DNA of 19,856 nucleotides from CAJXCL01 sp036011265 (GTDB lineage Bacteria > Nitrospinota > Nitrospinia > CAJXCL01): contig DASCNB010000090.1 of NCBI GenBank assembly GCA_036011265.1, forward strand, positions 1 to 19,856. Reading direction: 5' to 3'. This document shows, piece by piece, positions 1-7,692 of the stretch (position 1 is the stretch's first letter; each line of letters opens with the position of its first letter). The notes beneath the pieces were generated by a model, which was not told where the DNA came from, did not search any database, and saw only the letters and a list, made by a program, of their open reading frames with translations. The position numbers and the translations under genes are program-made.

Positions 1-293
1 AAGGTTTTTTGCTATACGTTGTTTTATATTTATTTGCCGGTCTCATCTTAAGTTCAGTTTATTTTACTTATTTTCATAGTGTGACAGGACAGAGCTTAGG
101 GAAGGGATTATTAAAAATTAAAACAATTCAAACTTCCGGAGAACCATTGAATTTTAAAATTGCTTTTATCCGGTGGGGAGGGTATTTCATTTCAGGGTTA
201 GCAATGTATCTTGGTTTTCTCTGGGTGCTGTTTGATAAAAATAAGCAGGGCTGGCACGACAAAATAGCCGGAACTTATGTGGTGAAAGTGTAG
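1..293 (+). CDS. RDD family membrane protein, C-terminal part
   Basis: The gene runs in from the left edge, so its N-terminus is missing; the frame is open from base 3 and stops with TAG at 291-293. The visible ~96 residues contain a hydrophobic segment (LYVVLYLFAGLILSSVYF), then the RDD-type signature GQSLGKGLLKIKTI, a short arginine-containing linker (AFIRWGG), a second hydrophobic segment and the typical ending LFDKNKQGWHDKIAGTYVV. RDD proteins are small inner-membrane proteins of mostly unknown role, some linked to ion or Na+/H+ exchange. It converges on the minus-strand DUF255 gene about 90 bp away, so the two are not in one operon. Family assignment is secure from the C-terminal motif; function is not. 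Confidence 0.85.
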   Translation, partial: GFLLYVVLYLFAGLILSSVYFTYFHSVTGQSLGKGLLKIKTIQTSGEPLNFKIAFIRWGGYFISGLAMYLGFLWVLFDKNKQGWHDKIAGTYVVKV

Positions 294-385
294 TATCTTT
301 CTTCCAAATCATTCAAACATACTTCATATACCGATTTCTCCTCCGGGGAGCCATTCTCAAATCTATCTCCTATCTCAAATCAACT

Positions 386-2245
386 TCAAGACTTACTGAT
401 ATCCGGATTTAAAAAGTCATGAAGGGCCTGAGCCACTGTTTCCGGTTTTACAATAGGAAGGGAACAACGGTTTTCAATACAAATAAACAGGCTTGGGGTT
501 TCAGGGTTTGGAAAAATTCCATTTTTAATTATTTCAATATCTTTTACAGGATCTAAAAGCTGCACGATTTTGCCTGGTTCATATATTTTAAGAGATTCTT
601 GAAATAAAGCCAGAGTTCGCGGATCTTTTTTGTCTCCCACAATAACCATGGAGATCGGATAGTTAAAGTATCGTTCCAAAGCTAAGGCATAGTTTTCATC
701 AAAAATGTTATAGTTAACGTTATTCTGCCAGAAACTTTTTAAAATGGTCTCCGCCTGATTATAGTAATCCTTATTATAAGTATAATAATAAAGCCGTAAT
801 AGATTTTCTGAGGCAATAGAGTTTTCCACTTTTGGGGCCATTGGAAAGCGTAACGCGGCTACCTCCAATGACCCATTTGGTATGTCCCGAAGATTTCTTT
901 TTTTTGGGTCGAAATAATTTAATTTTATATCTGCAACTATATCTCTGGCATAATTTAAAAAGAAACTATCCCCGGTTGATTCATAGGCGTCAAGAACAGC
1001 CTTCAGCATCCATACCTGATCGGGCAAAAAACCAGAGTCTCCATCATCCTGTTCGACATAATGAAGAAAGCCTTTCCCTTTTTTATAATTAGACGCGATC
1101 AGAAATTTAATTGATTTGACGGCAAATTCATAATATTTCTTTTCTTTCAAAACATTTGCTGCCATGAGGTAGCTGGATATCATCATTCCGTTTAAATTTG
1201 TAATAATTGTCTTATCAACATAGGGTGAAGAACGTTTTTTTCGCTCTTCCAGGGTCAGGGTATAATATAATTCATCAGCATCCTGGCTTGCATAAAAACC
1301 GCCCTGGTGATGCTGAAGATTGTTTTCAACATAATTCAGGATTTTTTTTGCGGTCTTTTTATATTTTTCATTACCGGTTTGTTGATAGGCTTCCAGATAA
1401 TTTTGCAGCAGGCCGGCATTGCCATCCAGCATTTTTTCAAAATGAGGCTTTGACCAATCCTGTGTAGTAGAATATCTAAAGAACCCACCTTCCAAATTGT
1501 CAAAGACTCCCCCCTGGCTCATTTTGTCTAATGTTTTCGTAATAATTCGTAGAAGCGAGTTGCTTTTAGTCTGATGATATTTAAGAAAGGCAAGCCGGAT
1601 TGCCGGTGGATGATGAAACTTTTGGACCTGCCCAAATCCCCCATTGATCGGATCAAAAACAGTTTTTATAGATTGCAATACCTGGTCTATAGCGATTCGT
1701 TTTAATTCAGCATTGGAATCAGGGATTTCTTCCATTGCGGCTTTTGTCTGGCGATTCATTAAATCAATCTTTTCGTATATAGTGTCCCTTTCCTCTTTAT
1801 AAATTTGACTAACTTGCTGAAGGATTTCTCCCATAGGTTCTGGTTTTATATAAGTTCCACCAAATAAGACTTCTCCTGTAGGAGCTAAAAGTGCAACGCT
1901 TGGCAGTCCTCCCTGATTATAGCGCCGAAAAATATCGGGTCGTTTGTCCGCATCCACACGCAGATTAATAAAATTTTTATTCAACAAGCGAATAATTTCC
2001 GGATCCGATAAAGTGGTTTCATCCAGCACATGGCACCAGTGGCACCATATAGCGGTTAAGTCCATGAAAATCGGTTTATCCAGTTTTTGAGCTTTTTCAA
2101 AAACATCTTTTTCCCATGTATGCCAGTTAATCAGGTGAGCTTTGTTTGGTCTGGGAGAAAACCGGAAAGGAGAAGAATCTCCTGCGTGAACAGAATCAGG
2201 AAGTAATAAAAAAACGGCTAAAAAAATTATTGAATAAAATCTCAT
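386..2245 (-). CDS. DUF255/SSP411-type thioredoxin-domain protein, exported
   Basis: A protein of about 619 residues. I start it at the ATG at 2245, not the in-frame ATG 57 bp upstream. This start has AAAGG seven bases ahead of it and opens directly on a signal peptide (MRFYSIIFLAVFLLL, likely cut after SVHA near residue 21). Next comes a thioredoxin-fold domain with the motif WCHWC (Cys68 and Cys71), the hallmark of the DUF255/SSP411 (YyaL-like) family, and the LPSVALLAPTGE segment carrying the cis-proline. The remaining ~450 residues look like the alpha/alpha-barrel seen in this family (DEKYALALERY-like helical repeats, GGFFRYSTTQDW). The biochemical role of the family is poorly known; a disulfide or thiol-redox role in the periplasm is inferred from the motif and signal peptide. 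It lies 118 bp downstream of the TlpA-like gene, probably in the same transcript. Confidence 0.85.
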   Translation of the reverse strand: MRFYSIIFLAVFLLLPDSVHAGDSSPFRFSPRPNKAHLINWHTWEKDVFEKAQKLDKPIFMDLTAIWCHWCHVLDETTLSDPEIIRLLNKNFINLRVDADKRPDIFRRYNQGGLPSVALLAPTGEVLFGGTYIKPEPMGEILQQVSQIYKEERDTIYEKIDLMNRQTKAAMEEIPDSNAELKRIAIDQVLQSIKTVFDPINGGFGQVQKFHHPPAIRLAFLKYHQTKSNSLLRIITKTLDKMSQGGVFDNLEGGFFRYSTTQDWSKPHFEKMLDGNAGLLQNYLEAYQQTGNEKYKKTAKKILNYVENNLQHHQGGFYASQDADELYYTLTLEERKKRSSPYVDKTIITNLNGMMISSYLMAANVLKEKKYYEFAVKSIKFLIASNYKKGKGFLHYVEQDDGDSGFLPDQVWMLKAVLDAYESTGDSFFLNYARDIVADIKLNYFDPKKRNLRDIPNGSLEVAALRFPMAPKVENSIASENLLRLYYYTYNKDYYNQAETILKSFWQNNVNYNIFDENYALALERYFNYPISMVIVGDKKDPRTLALFQESLKIYEPGKIVQLLDPVKDIEIIKNGIFPNPETPSLFICIENRCSLPIVKPETVAQALHDFLNPDISKS

Positions 2246-2363
2246 GGTAAAACCTTTGTTATGATTAAATAGTTTTACCGTTGTATAACAAAATGTTTGC
2301 ATAAGGTACGACTAAGCCAAAAGCCATGCTTTTTTTGTTTCCCTTTTTAACTTTCCTCGAAAT

Positions 2364-3005
2364 TCAGTCTTTTATTTTGATGGTCCCCGACTGGTCCAGT
2401 GTTTCCTCATTTATTAACTCCTCGAATAATTTAATCATACTGGAGCTGGACCAATCCCTGGCGCCGGCTTCGCGCGTATCTACAAATCCCATTTTATCTA
2501 TAATAAGAGAAGAAGGAAGCGCCCTGATCTTATAAAGTTTCTGAATACTGCCATTTGGATCAAGAAGCACCGGGAACGTAAGTCCCATTTCCTCCAAAAA
2601 TGGTATAACAACGGACTTCCCCTGGCGGTCTATACTTATCGCGAGCATAACAAAATCCTCTTTTTTAAATTTCTGGTAAAGTTTTTCCATAGACGGCATT
2701 TCAGTTTTACAAGGTCCGCACCATGTAGCCCAAACATTAAGAAAAACTATCTTTCCTCTGAACTGAGAAAGGGAAGTCGGATTACCATTAAGATCGGAAA
2801 GGGTAAAGTCCGGGGCCACAAAACCTTCAAAGGGGCCCGTTTCAAAAAGGAATTGATATTTGTCATCCTTTTTTTTGTCTTTTTCTGCCAGTTTAAAAGA
2901 GCGCTCTTCTTTAGATGAATCGGCAAACAGATTTCCTTCTGATATAAAGAGGCTGGTGCTGATTATTGAAACAACAACAAATGCATATTTGGCAAAAATT
3001 TTCAT
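2364..3005 (-). CDS. TlpA/ResA-like periplasmic thioredoxin
   Basis: A protein of 213 residues with an N-terminal signal peptide or anchor (residues 5-25, KYAFVVVSIISTSLF), a charged linker rich in Lys/Asp, and an AhpC-TSA/Redoxin-type domain starting at APDFTLSDLNG (64-74). The active site is WCGPC (Cys96, Cys99), with the cis-proline in RALPSSLI (Pro164). Proteins of this family reduce disulfides outside the cytoplasm, often keeping the CxxCH cysteines of apocytochrome c reduced for haem attachment. The ATG overlaps the TGA of the upstream cytochrome gene as ATGA, and an AAAGGAG ribosome binding site lies inside the end of that gene, so the two are translationally coupled. This fits a role in maturing or working with that cytochrome (inference). 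Confidence 0.9.
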   Translation of the reverse strand: MKIFAKYAFVVVSIISTSLFISEGNLFADSSKEERSFKLAEKDKKKDDKYQFLFETGPFEGFVAPDFTLSDLNGNPTSLSQFRGKIVFLNVWATWCGPCKTEMPSMEKLYQKFKKEDFVMLAISIDRQGKSVVIPFLEEMGLTFPVLLDPNGSIQKLYKIRALPSSLIIDKMGFVDTREAGARDWSSSSMIKLFEELINEETLDQSGTIKIKD

Positions 3006-4567
3006 TTATTAATCTCCTTTTTCACAGCTATAAACAGGGTGCTTCCGCTTCTTTTAATAAGAAATAGCATGGTATCTTTATTGTTCGTTTTATTCATCAT
3101 ATCCTGAAAGTCATTCAGGTTATTTATTTTTTTTCTATCAATTTCCGTAATTACATCTCCGCGTACAATCCCTGCGGCGCCGACAGGACTGTTAGGAACA
3201 ACATCGGTAACAAGAACACCATTCGGCGAATCAAGTTCAAGCCTTTGCATCAACCCGGGAGTTATAACATGAACACGAAGGCCCATTTTTTCAATATTAT
3301 CAGATGTTGTACCTCCTGGATCTTCGGGTCGTTCTAATCTGGTTTTAATCGCTTTTCTTTTGCCGTTACGAATGACAACTACTTCTAATTCTATACCTGG
3401 TTCTGTTTGCGCGACGATTTTTGGAAGTTCCTCCACAGATTTAACAGGCTTGCCGTCAAATTCAACAATAACATCTCCTCTTTCAATGCCGCTTCTTTCT
3501 GCAGGACTTCCTTCAATAACATCCGAAACCAAAGCTCCTTTATCATCAGAAAGGTTAAATAACATTGCCAATTCCGGAGTTATCCTTTGAATCATGATAC
3601 CCAGACGGCCCCTATTATCTTTTCTTATTATATTTGAGTCCTCAATGATCGACGGCATCATTACATGATCTATCATCATGCCGAGCCTTTCATCCGGGTG
3701 GATATCCTGTCCCATCATCATTCCCATATCTGATGGACTTTGCGGCGCTATTGACTGGATATAATAGGCAAGAGACATAATCTCATCTGGAGTAAGAGAA
3801 TCTGAAAATGAAGGCATAGGGGTACCGTTTAGACCGGTTGCTATGGTCAGATAAATATCTTCGATCTCAAGGCCACGTTTAAGGACCTGTCGACGAAAAT
3901 TGGTCGGACGGATCGGCTGTTGCCAGTCGTCTTTAAGCTGGTCCGCGCTTGTACCATCACCGAAACCCTCAAATCCATGGCATACTATGCATTCAGACTT
4001 TTGATAAAATATTTTTCCCTGTTTTACATAATCAGTAGCTGACTTCTTAGGTTTGGGGACCTTTACAATCTGAGACTTTTCATCCTCCTCAAAGTCATCT
4101 GAAAAAGTTTTAATGTAATAAGCAACAGACCATTTTTGATCGGTAGTCAGCCCCGACCATGGGAGCATGGCAGTCCCATGCAAGCCGCGTGAAATAGTTT
4201 TAAAAATATCTTCGTTTGTTGGCAAGTCACCCGTTGGAGTCGAGCGGAACTTAAAAACTCCATTTGTAAAATCACGTGGTTTTGTTTGCAGTCTAAAGGC
4301 CTCTTCTCCTTTTCCGTCCCCTTTCAACCCGTGGCAGAATACACAACGTGTTTCGTAAATAATTTTTCCCGCGCTTATGGAAGTTTCGTTTTCAGGCGGC
4401 ATTGGCGTCTTCAGATTAACAGGAAGTGTTTCACCACGTATCCACCTGCTCATTGGCGACATACCTTCTGTCATGTCCCCTCTCATGGCAAAAGCAGAAA
4501 GAGAAGTAATGAAAAACATTAGTAGAGACAATGCAAATAAAAATTTATATTTTTTTATTTTTTTCAT
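3002..4567 (-). CDS. Di-haem cytochrome c fused to two PDZ domains
   Basis: About 521 residues. The start is uncertain: GGAG sits directly against an ATG at 4585 and 18 bases before the ATG at 4567. I prefer 4567 because it opens on a normal signal peptide (MKKIKKYKFLFALSLL, ending SAFA). Numbering from 4585, haem-binding motif 1 is CVFCH (81-85) with possible Met ligand in GTAMLPW (M140); motif 2 is CIVCH (199-203) with GTPMPSF (M257). Both halves look like cytochrome c class I folds ending in a AYYI helix. A Met-rich linker (DMGMMMGQ) follows, then PDZ domains at ~327-415 and ~432-520, each with the GV/AL-V-SPAERSGIxRGDVI pattern. There is no protease domain. The protein is probably a periplasmic electron carrier that docks on a partner through PDZ peptide binding (inference). 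It overlaps the TlpA gene by 4 bp. Confidence 0.88.
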   Translation of the reverse strand: MKKIKKYKFLFALSLLMFFITSLSAFAMRGDMTEGMSPMSRWIRGETLPVNLKTPMPPENETSISAGKIIYETRCVFCHGLKGDGKGEEAFRLQTKPRDFTNGVFKFRSTPTGDLPTNEDIFKTISRGLHGTAMLPWSGLTTDQKWSVAYYIKTFSDDFEEDEKSQIVKVPKPKKSATDYVKQGKIFYQKSECIVCHGFEGFGDGTSADQLKDDWQQPIRPTNFRRQVLKRGLEIEDIYLTIATGLNGTPMPSFSDSLTPDEIMSLAYYIQSIAPQSPSDMGMMMGQDIHPDERLGMMIDHVMMPSIIEDSNIIRKDNRGRLGIMIQRITPELAMLFNLSDDKGALVSDVIEGSPAERSGIERGDVIVEFDGKPVKSVEELPKIVAQTEPGIELEVVVIRNGKRKAIKTRLERPEDPGGTTSDNIEKMGLRVHVITPGLMQRLELDSPNGVLVTDVVPNSPVGAAGIVRGDVITEIDRKKINNLNDFQDMMNKTNNKDTMLFLIKRSGSTLFIAVKKEINK

Positions 4568-4641
4568 ACAGTTATTTTGTAACATCTCCTTTCTTTCTGA
4601 AAGGTTTTTATGTGACCCGAAAAGGATGTTGGTTTGTTTTT

Positions 4642-4676
4642 AGGCGCTGTTAGTTCTTGTTTTTTTTACAGCGCCT
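4642..4676. repeat. Intergenic hairpin, 9-bp stem
   Basis: Arms AGGCGCTGT (4642-4650) and ACAGCGCCT (4668-4676) pair perfectly around a 17-base loop containing a run of T. It sits upstream of the cytochrome start and downstream of the CYCxC gene. No T-run follows the stem on either strand, so it is a poor intrinsic terminator; it may attenuate or stabilise the transcript, or be part of the dispersed repeat next to it. Confidence 0.5.
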
Positions 4677-4690
4677 TATGCAAGGCTTTT

Positions 4691-4786
4691 GCTCACTGGA
4701 GCGTTAGCTCCATTTGATTTTGGCCTTCCATGACCTCAACCCTTCGGGCGGCTTTCCTGCCGAATTGTGGCTGCGGCGCCTTGCCG
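4691..4786. repeat. Dispersed GC-rich repeat, copy A
   Basis: Begins GCTCACTGGAGCGTTAGCTC and ends in a second hairpin-forming block GGCTGCGGCGCCTTGCCGCT (4768-4787). A shorter version with the same two blocks and the middle missing lies at 11379-11424, just before fic. Each block folds on itself (GGAGC/GCTCC; GCGGC/GCCGC). It reaches the last codons of the CYCxC gene, whose stop lies at 4789-4791. Confidence 0.6.
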
Positions 4787-4788
4787 CT

Positions 4789-5313
4789 TTATGTGTTCTT
4801 CATAAAAGAAAACAACCTTGCCATCTCATTATTCTTATATTTCTTAAGCTTCTTTCCATATTTTTTATCTATCTTGATTTTAATTTCTTCTACAGTAAGG
4901 CCTTTTTGTGCGTAGTAGTAAGCATCCAGGGCCTCGTTTATACAGATATCGCATCGGGCTGCATGATTATCCACAAAGCATGTCAGGTTACTCTTGTGAC
5001 CAAAATTTAATTCACAGTCGCAATAGCAGTAAATCTTATCCAACACCTGGGGAATTTCTTTTGCTGCCTTGTAAGCCCTTGCAACCTTGCCGCTAAATTG
5101 TGCTGGAGAAAGAATCGGACGGGTTTCCCCACCGGGCGGTACAGGATAGCCATTCATATCTACTTGAGAGTAAGGATTGGATAATTTTGGATCGTGCTTT
5201 CCAAAAATGATCCAACCAGCGGATAAAATTCCAATTAGCAAAATTGATGATGTGATAAAAATGATCCTTAGATTCTTTTTGCTATGAGTTCCGGTTTTTT
5301 TACCTTTTTTCAT
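4789..5313 (-). CDS. CYCxC (PCYCGC-type) membrane-anchored protein
   Basis: 174 residues, started at the ATG at 5313 with GAGGTG six bases upstream. The N-terminus is very basic (KKGKKTGTHSKKNLR) and is followed by one membrane segment at about 16-37 (IIFITSSILLIGILSAGWII), giving a protein anchored in the inner membrane with its body outside. The conserved core is IYCYCDCELNFGHKS (Cys96, 98, 100), then TCFVDNHAARCDICINEA (Cys112, 121, 124), matching the PCYCGC-motif family known mainly from Bacillus-type lipoproteins. Here the usual G between the last two cysteines is D and there is no lipobox cysteine. The helical tail is Lys-rich. Six ordered Cys plus His suggest metal binding, but the family function is not established. 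It precedes the cytochrome-PDZ gene on the same strand. Confidence 0.8.
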   Translation of the reverse strand: MKKGKKTGTHSKKNLRIIFITSSILLIGILSAGWIIFGKHDPKLSNPYSQVDMNGYPVPPGGETRPILSPAQFSGKVARAYKAAKEIPQVLDKIYCYCDCELNFGHKSNLTCFVDNHAARCDICINEALDAYYYAQKGLTVEEIKIKIDKKYGKKLKKYKNNEMARLFSFMKNT

Positions 5314-5439
5314 TATAACACCTCACTTGTTTGTATAAGTTAACTATTGTTGGAATTAACTGGATGTGGTGGATTTTTTATATGGATAAAATAATCCTGA
5401 TTATCCTGCTATCGCGTCTAAATAGAATGTTTTAGGAAA

Positions 5440-5847
5440 TCAGATAAGATAAACAGAATTGGTCTGGAAAAGAGGCGAATTTTGAATCTTATTTTTTTGA
5501 CAGGGGGAAAAAGTAACCGACTGTTTAAAGTGTTGAGGTTTATTAATTAATGAAACTTTAATTACAGAAAGAGTCTGAGAAAGCTTTTTGAGGGACGCGC
5601 TTTTATTTAAAATAATTTTGTCTTTTGAAGAAGAGAGGCATTCCACTTTACAGCATTCTATTGAATGACTCTTACAGAATTGGCTTTTCTCTAATGAAGG
5701 GCAAGCCATCTTATCTATCATTATTCCGCAATTAATATTGCAGCACTCTGCAGCCTGCACTGTTGATACTGGCTGAGGCAGAGGAAGCATTTGGGAAACA
5801 ATAATTGCGATAAAAATCGATAGCTTTATTAAGAGGTTTTTCTTCAT
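5440..5847 (-). CDS. Small Cys-rich secreted protein, unknown
   Basis: 135 residues from the ATG at 5847, chosen because it opens on a clean signal peptide (MKKNLLIKLSIFIAIIVSQM, cleavage near VQA-AE, residues 31-33). An upstream TTG at 5883 would add 12 residues with three Cys and is less likely. The mature N-terminus holds paired motifs CCNINC (35-40) and CCKVEC (65-70), with further Cys at 49 and 58; the C-terminal half is basic and Ser/Asn-rich with one SPCQK cysteine. I do not recognise the family. Position at the head of the minus-strand redox cluster and the double-Cys pattern suggest metal or disulfide chemistry outside the cytoplasm (inference). No clear Shine-Dalgarno is visible. 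Confidence 0.6.
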   Translation of the reverse strand: MKKNLLIKLSIFIAIIVSQMLPLPQPVSTVQAAECCNINCGIMIDKMACPSLEKSQFCKSHSIECCKVECLSSSKDKIILNKSASLKKLSQTLSVIKVSLINKPQHFKQSVTFSPCQKNKIQNSPLFQTNSVYLI

Positions 5848-5988
5848 AAAATTTAATTTACAACAATTACAGTTATCATGCAAACATTATTTATTGAGAA
5901 AAAATTAGCCATGAAGGACATTAATCGTACGAAGAAAGATATTGGGGGTTGAAATCCTTTCTTGAGACCGGACCTGAGTAATTTCGAC

Positions 5989-6016
5989 ATCCCCTCTTAA
6001 TATAGGGGATTTTTTA
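5989..6016 (+). terminator. Terminator-like hairpin, plus orientation
   Basis: ATCCCCT (5989-5995) pairs with AGGGGAT (6004-6010) around an 8-base loop and is followed by TTTTTT. No plus-strand gene is visible just upstream, and the preceding bases CCTGAGTAATTTCG match the interspersed repeat at 7119-7165, so this may be part of that repeat and not a gene terminator. Confidence 0.45.
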
Positions 6017-6058
6017 TTGATCTTTGTAGTTTATGGTTAGACCTTAGATATCGGTGGG

Positions 6059-6295
6059 TTATCTAAATTGTCGATGTTCAGAAGCAAAAGTCACACCGAT
6101 CAGATCAAAGGCTTCAGTACGATTCCCATCATTGATCAGTTTTAAGATTTGCTCAACAATTTCTAACCTTTCAGGTGTACTATTTCTAAACCATGTGGAT
6201 GGAATATTTGCTTCTAGAAACTTTTTTTCATCTGGAGTTAACTCTTTCCAATAAGTCAGGTTTTTGTCATCAGGTTCCACGGTCTTTCCTCTCAT
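6059..6295 (-). CDS. Small hypothetical protein
   Basis: 78 residues from the ATG at 6295; an in-frame ATG at 6352 would add 19 residues that look less protein-like. Neither start has a good ribosome binding site. The protein is acidic to neutral, highly charged and helical (YWKELTPDEKKFLEANIPSTWF, then ERLEIVEQILKLINDGNRTEAFDLI), soluble, with no signal peptide and no Cys. I do not recognise a family. It stands alone between the redox cluster and the accessory zone. The composition looks like a genuine small protein, but a chance frame cannot be excluded. Confidence 0.45.
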   Translation of the reverse strand: MRGKTVEPDDKNLTYWKELTPDEKKFLEANIPSTWFRNSTPERLEIVEQILKLINDGNRTEAFDLIGVTFASEHRQFR

Positions 6296-6476
6296 TAGAA
6301 TTAATACGTAATGATAGCATATATAGGACTGTGGAGGAAGGGTATTATCCATCAGATTGCCGGGTAAGAAGGTTTGTTAATTGTTAACTGCTAATTTTTT
6401 ATTCTCTCTGTCTTTGAGGCATTTTCTTATTCGGTTCTATGATTTATATTGTAAATAGATATCATTTTATTTAAAC

Positions 6477-6507
6477 TTGTCATTAATTTCAATTTATGCC
6501 GTAATAT
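6477..6507 (+). promoter_or_regulatory. Weak sigma-70-like promoter before ORF6N gene 1
   Basis: TTGTCA (6477-6482) and TAATAT (6502-6507) are each five of six to consensus, but the spacer is 19 bases, which is long. It lies 25 bases before the ORF6N start. No Shine-Dalgarno is seen before the ATG. Confidence 0.3.
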
Positions 6508-6531
6508 GAAAATTGCTATGACGTATTTCCA

Positions 6532-7074
6532 ATGAAAAAAAAGAAGCATTCTGAAAAATCTGATTTGATATTGCATGAAAACATTGCAAGAAAAATTATT
6601 TTAATCAGGGACAAAAAAGTGATGCTGGACAGAGATATTTCAGAGCTATACGGAGTAGAAACAAGAATATTAAATCAAGCCGTTAAAAGAAATATTGAGA
6701 GATTTCCTGATGATTTCATGTTTCAACTAACAAAGGAGGAAATGGCAAATTGGATATCACAAACTGTGATATCCAATAATAAAAAAATGGGGATAAGAAA
6801 AAGGCCTAATGCATTTACTCAAGAGGGAGTTGCCATGCTCTCAAGTGTCTTAAGCAGCAAAAGAGCAATACAAGTTAATCTTCAAATTATGCGTGTTTTT
6901 GTAAAACTAAGGGAAATGTTATCCACCCATGCAGATTTGAGAAAAAAAGTTAAACAATTAGAAAAAAAATATCAATTCCACGACAAGCAATTTCAAATAG
7001 TCTTTGAAGCTATAAAACAGTTAATAGTAAAACCTCAAAGACCTGCAAAAAAAATTGGGTTTCATGTTGATTAA
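6532..7074 (+). CDS. ORF6N-domain protein 1 (DNA-binding regulator type)
   Basis: 180 residues. The ORF6N domain spans about 18-105, with the family landmarks KIILIRDKKVMLDRDISELY, GVETRILNQAVKRNIERFP, DFMFQLTKEE and FTQEGVAMLSSVL. A helical, coiled-coil-like tail follows (VKLREMLSTHADLRKKVKQL, then KQFQIVFEAIKQLI). ORF6N domains occur in phage antirepressors and in many chromosomal proteins near restriction systems; they are thought to bind DNA. This copy is intact, unlike the two downstream. Codons 75-83 (NWISQTVIS) hold a perfect 13-bp-armed palindrome at 6749-6777. The gene lies outside the inverted repeats that bracket the restriction island. Regulation of the island is plausible but inferred. 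Confidence 0.85.
   Translation: MKKKKHSEKSDLILHENIARKIILIRDKKVMLDRDISELYGVETRILNQAVKRNIERFPDDFMFQLTKEEMANWISQTVISNNKKMGIRKRPNAFTQEGVAMLSSVLSSKRAIQVNLQIMRVFVKLREMLSTHADLRKKVKQLEKKYQFHDKQFQIVFEAIKQLIVKPQRPAKKIGFHVD
6749..6777. promoter_or_regulatory. Intragenic palindrome in ORF6N gene 1
   Basis: Arms ATTGGATATCACA (6749-6761) and its exact complement (6765-6777) around AAC. It sits at the same codons as the palindromes in the two other ORF6N copies (7539-7565, 7885-7915). It could be a protein-binding site or an mRNA hairpin; the role is inferred. Confidence 0.65.
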
Positions 7075-7418
7075 ATCATCTCGGTCTCATGTTTTTTTCC
7101 TTCTGTTCTCTTTCCGCTTGTCCTGAGTAACTTCGGCAAGAGATGTTATTCCCCTCTAAAAAGACATGTCCTGAGTACTTCGGCAAGCTCAGCACAAGTT
7201 TTATCGAAGGAGGGGTTTATACTGCTTCATCGTGTGGCGACTTTGTCGTCGGGGTGTGTAATACTCTGTTCCTCTTGTCCTGAGCAAAGTCGAAGGGCTG
7301 CTCTTTCACTGGCTGACCGCTGATTGCTCTCTCTATCTCTTTACAATATCACTGTAAAGTAGTAGATTGCTGATTGTATTGCATGGAGTAATGCAGGCGC
7401 TTCATAAACAGAACATCT
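7075..7418. repeat. Intergenic region with interspersed repeats, left copy of inverted pair
   Basis: No gene is visible. It holds three copies of a TGTCCTGAG core: 7120-7137 with AACTTCGGCAAGAG, 7168-7190, and 7277-7300 with CAAAGTCGAAGGG. The 49 bases at 7211-7259 match 17381-17429 in inverse orientation with three mismatches, and 7274-7300 matches 17319-17345 inversely with one mismatch. CTTTACA/TGTAAAG (7339-7345, 7353-7359) form a further small inverted repeat. CTTGTCCTGAG...CGAAGGG-type units are common dispersed intergenic repeats in bacterial genomes. Confidence 0.7.
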
Positions 7419-7519
7419 CAGGTTTTTAATCTTGAGAAATCTCGAAGTAATCGAGAAGCTAATTTATTGGGCCTCACGATTTCCTCAAGATGGCTTCATG
7501 ATTTTTGCAAACTTTTTTT
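7419..7519 (+). repeat. 101-bp direct repeat, copy 1
   Basis: Matches 8246-8346 over 101 bases with two mismatches (7507 and 7516). It contains an internal inverted repeat TCTCGA/TCGAGA (7440-7445, 7451-7456). Read in the frame of the following ORF6N remnant it encodes RFPQDGFM, which resembles the ERFPxDFMF block of ORF6N proteins, so the repeat may itself derive partly from a decayed ORF6N gene. The two copies flank the ORF6N fragment and ORF6N gene 2. Confidence 0.85.
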
Positions 7520-7667
7520 ACTCTGGGGAAGCAGAATCTTTAAGGTCGCAATTTGCGACCTTAAAAACAGTTAGGGGGCGGCATCGTAAATACCTACCGT
7601 ATACTTTTACATAACAGGGAGTTGCCATGCTCTCTTCAGTGCTTAATAGTGAAAGAGCTATTTTTTA
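7480..7667 (+). pseudogene. Decayed ORF6N gene fragment
   Basis: Codons from about 7534 read ESLRSQFATLK, then RGRHRKYLPYTFT, a TAA stop at 7612-7614, then QGVAMLSSVLNSERAIF and another stop. This aligns with ORF6N gene 2 (ESLRSQIVILK, RGVHRKYLPYVFT, EQGVAMLSGVLNSRRAV); the TAA replaces the Glu codon GAA of EQGVAM. The part before ESLRSQ is largely replaced by the 101-bp repeat, retaining only RFPxDxFM. The gene is broken at both ends and by a stop, so it cannot make a full ORF6N protein. It keeps a perfect palindrome at 7539-7565. Confidence 0.8.
7539..7565. promoter_or_regulatory. Palindrome in decayed ORF6N fragment
   Basis: Arms TTTAAGGTCGCAA (7539-7551) and its exact complement (7553-7565) around a single T. 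Compared with the palindrome in ORF6N gene 2, two A-to-G changes in the left arm are matched by T-to-C changes in the right arm, so pairing is kept. Confidence 0.65.
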
Positions 7668-7692
7668 ATATTGGATTTGATTTGGAGGGCAA

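Noticed and set aside
4642..4676. Intrinsic terminator for the CYCxC gene
   Set aside because: On the minus strand the stem is not followed by a T-run; the T-run seen is in the loop on the plus strand.
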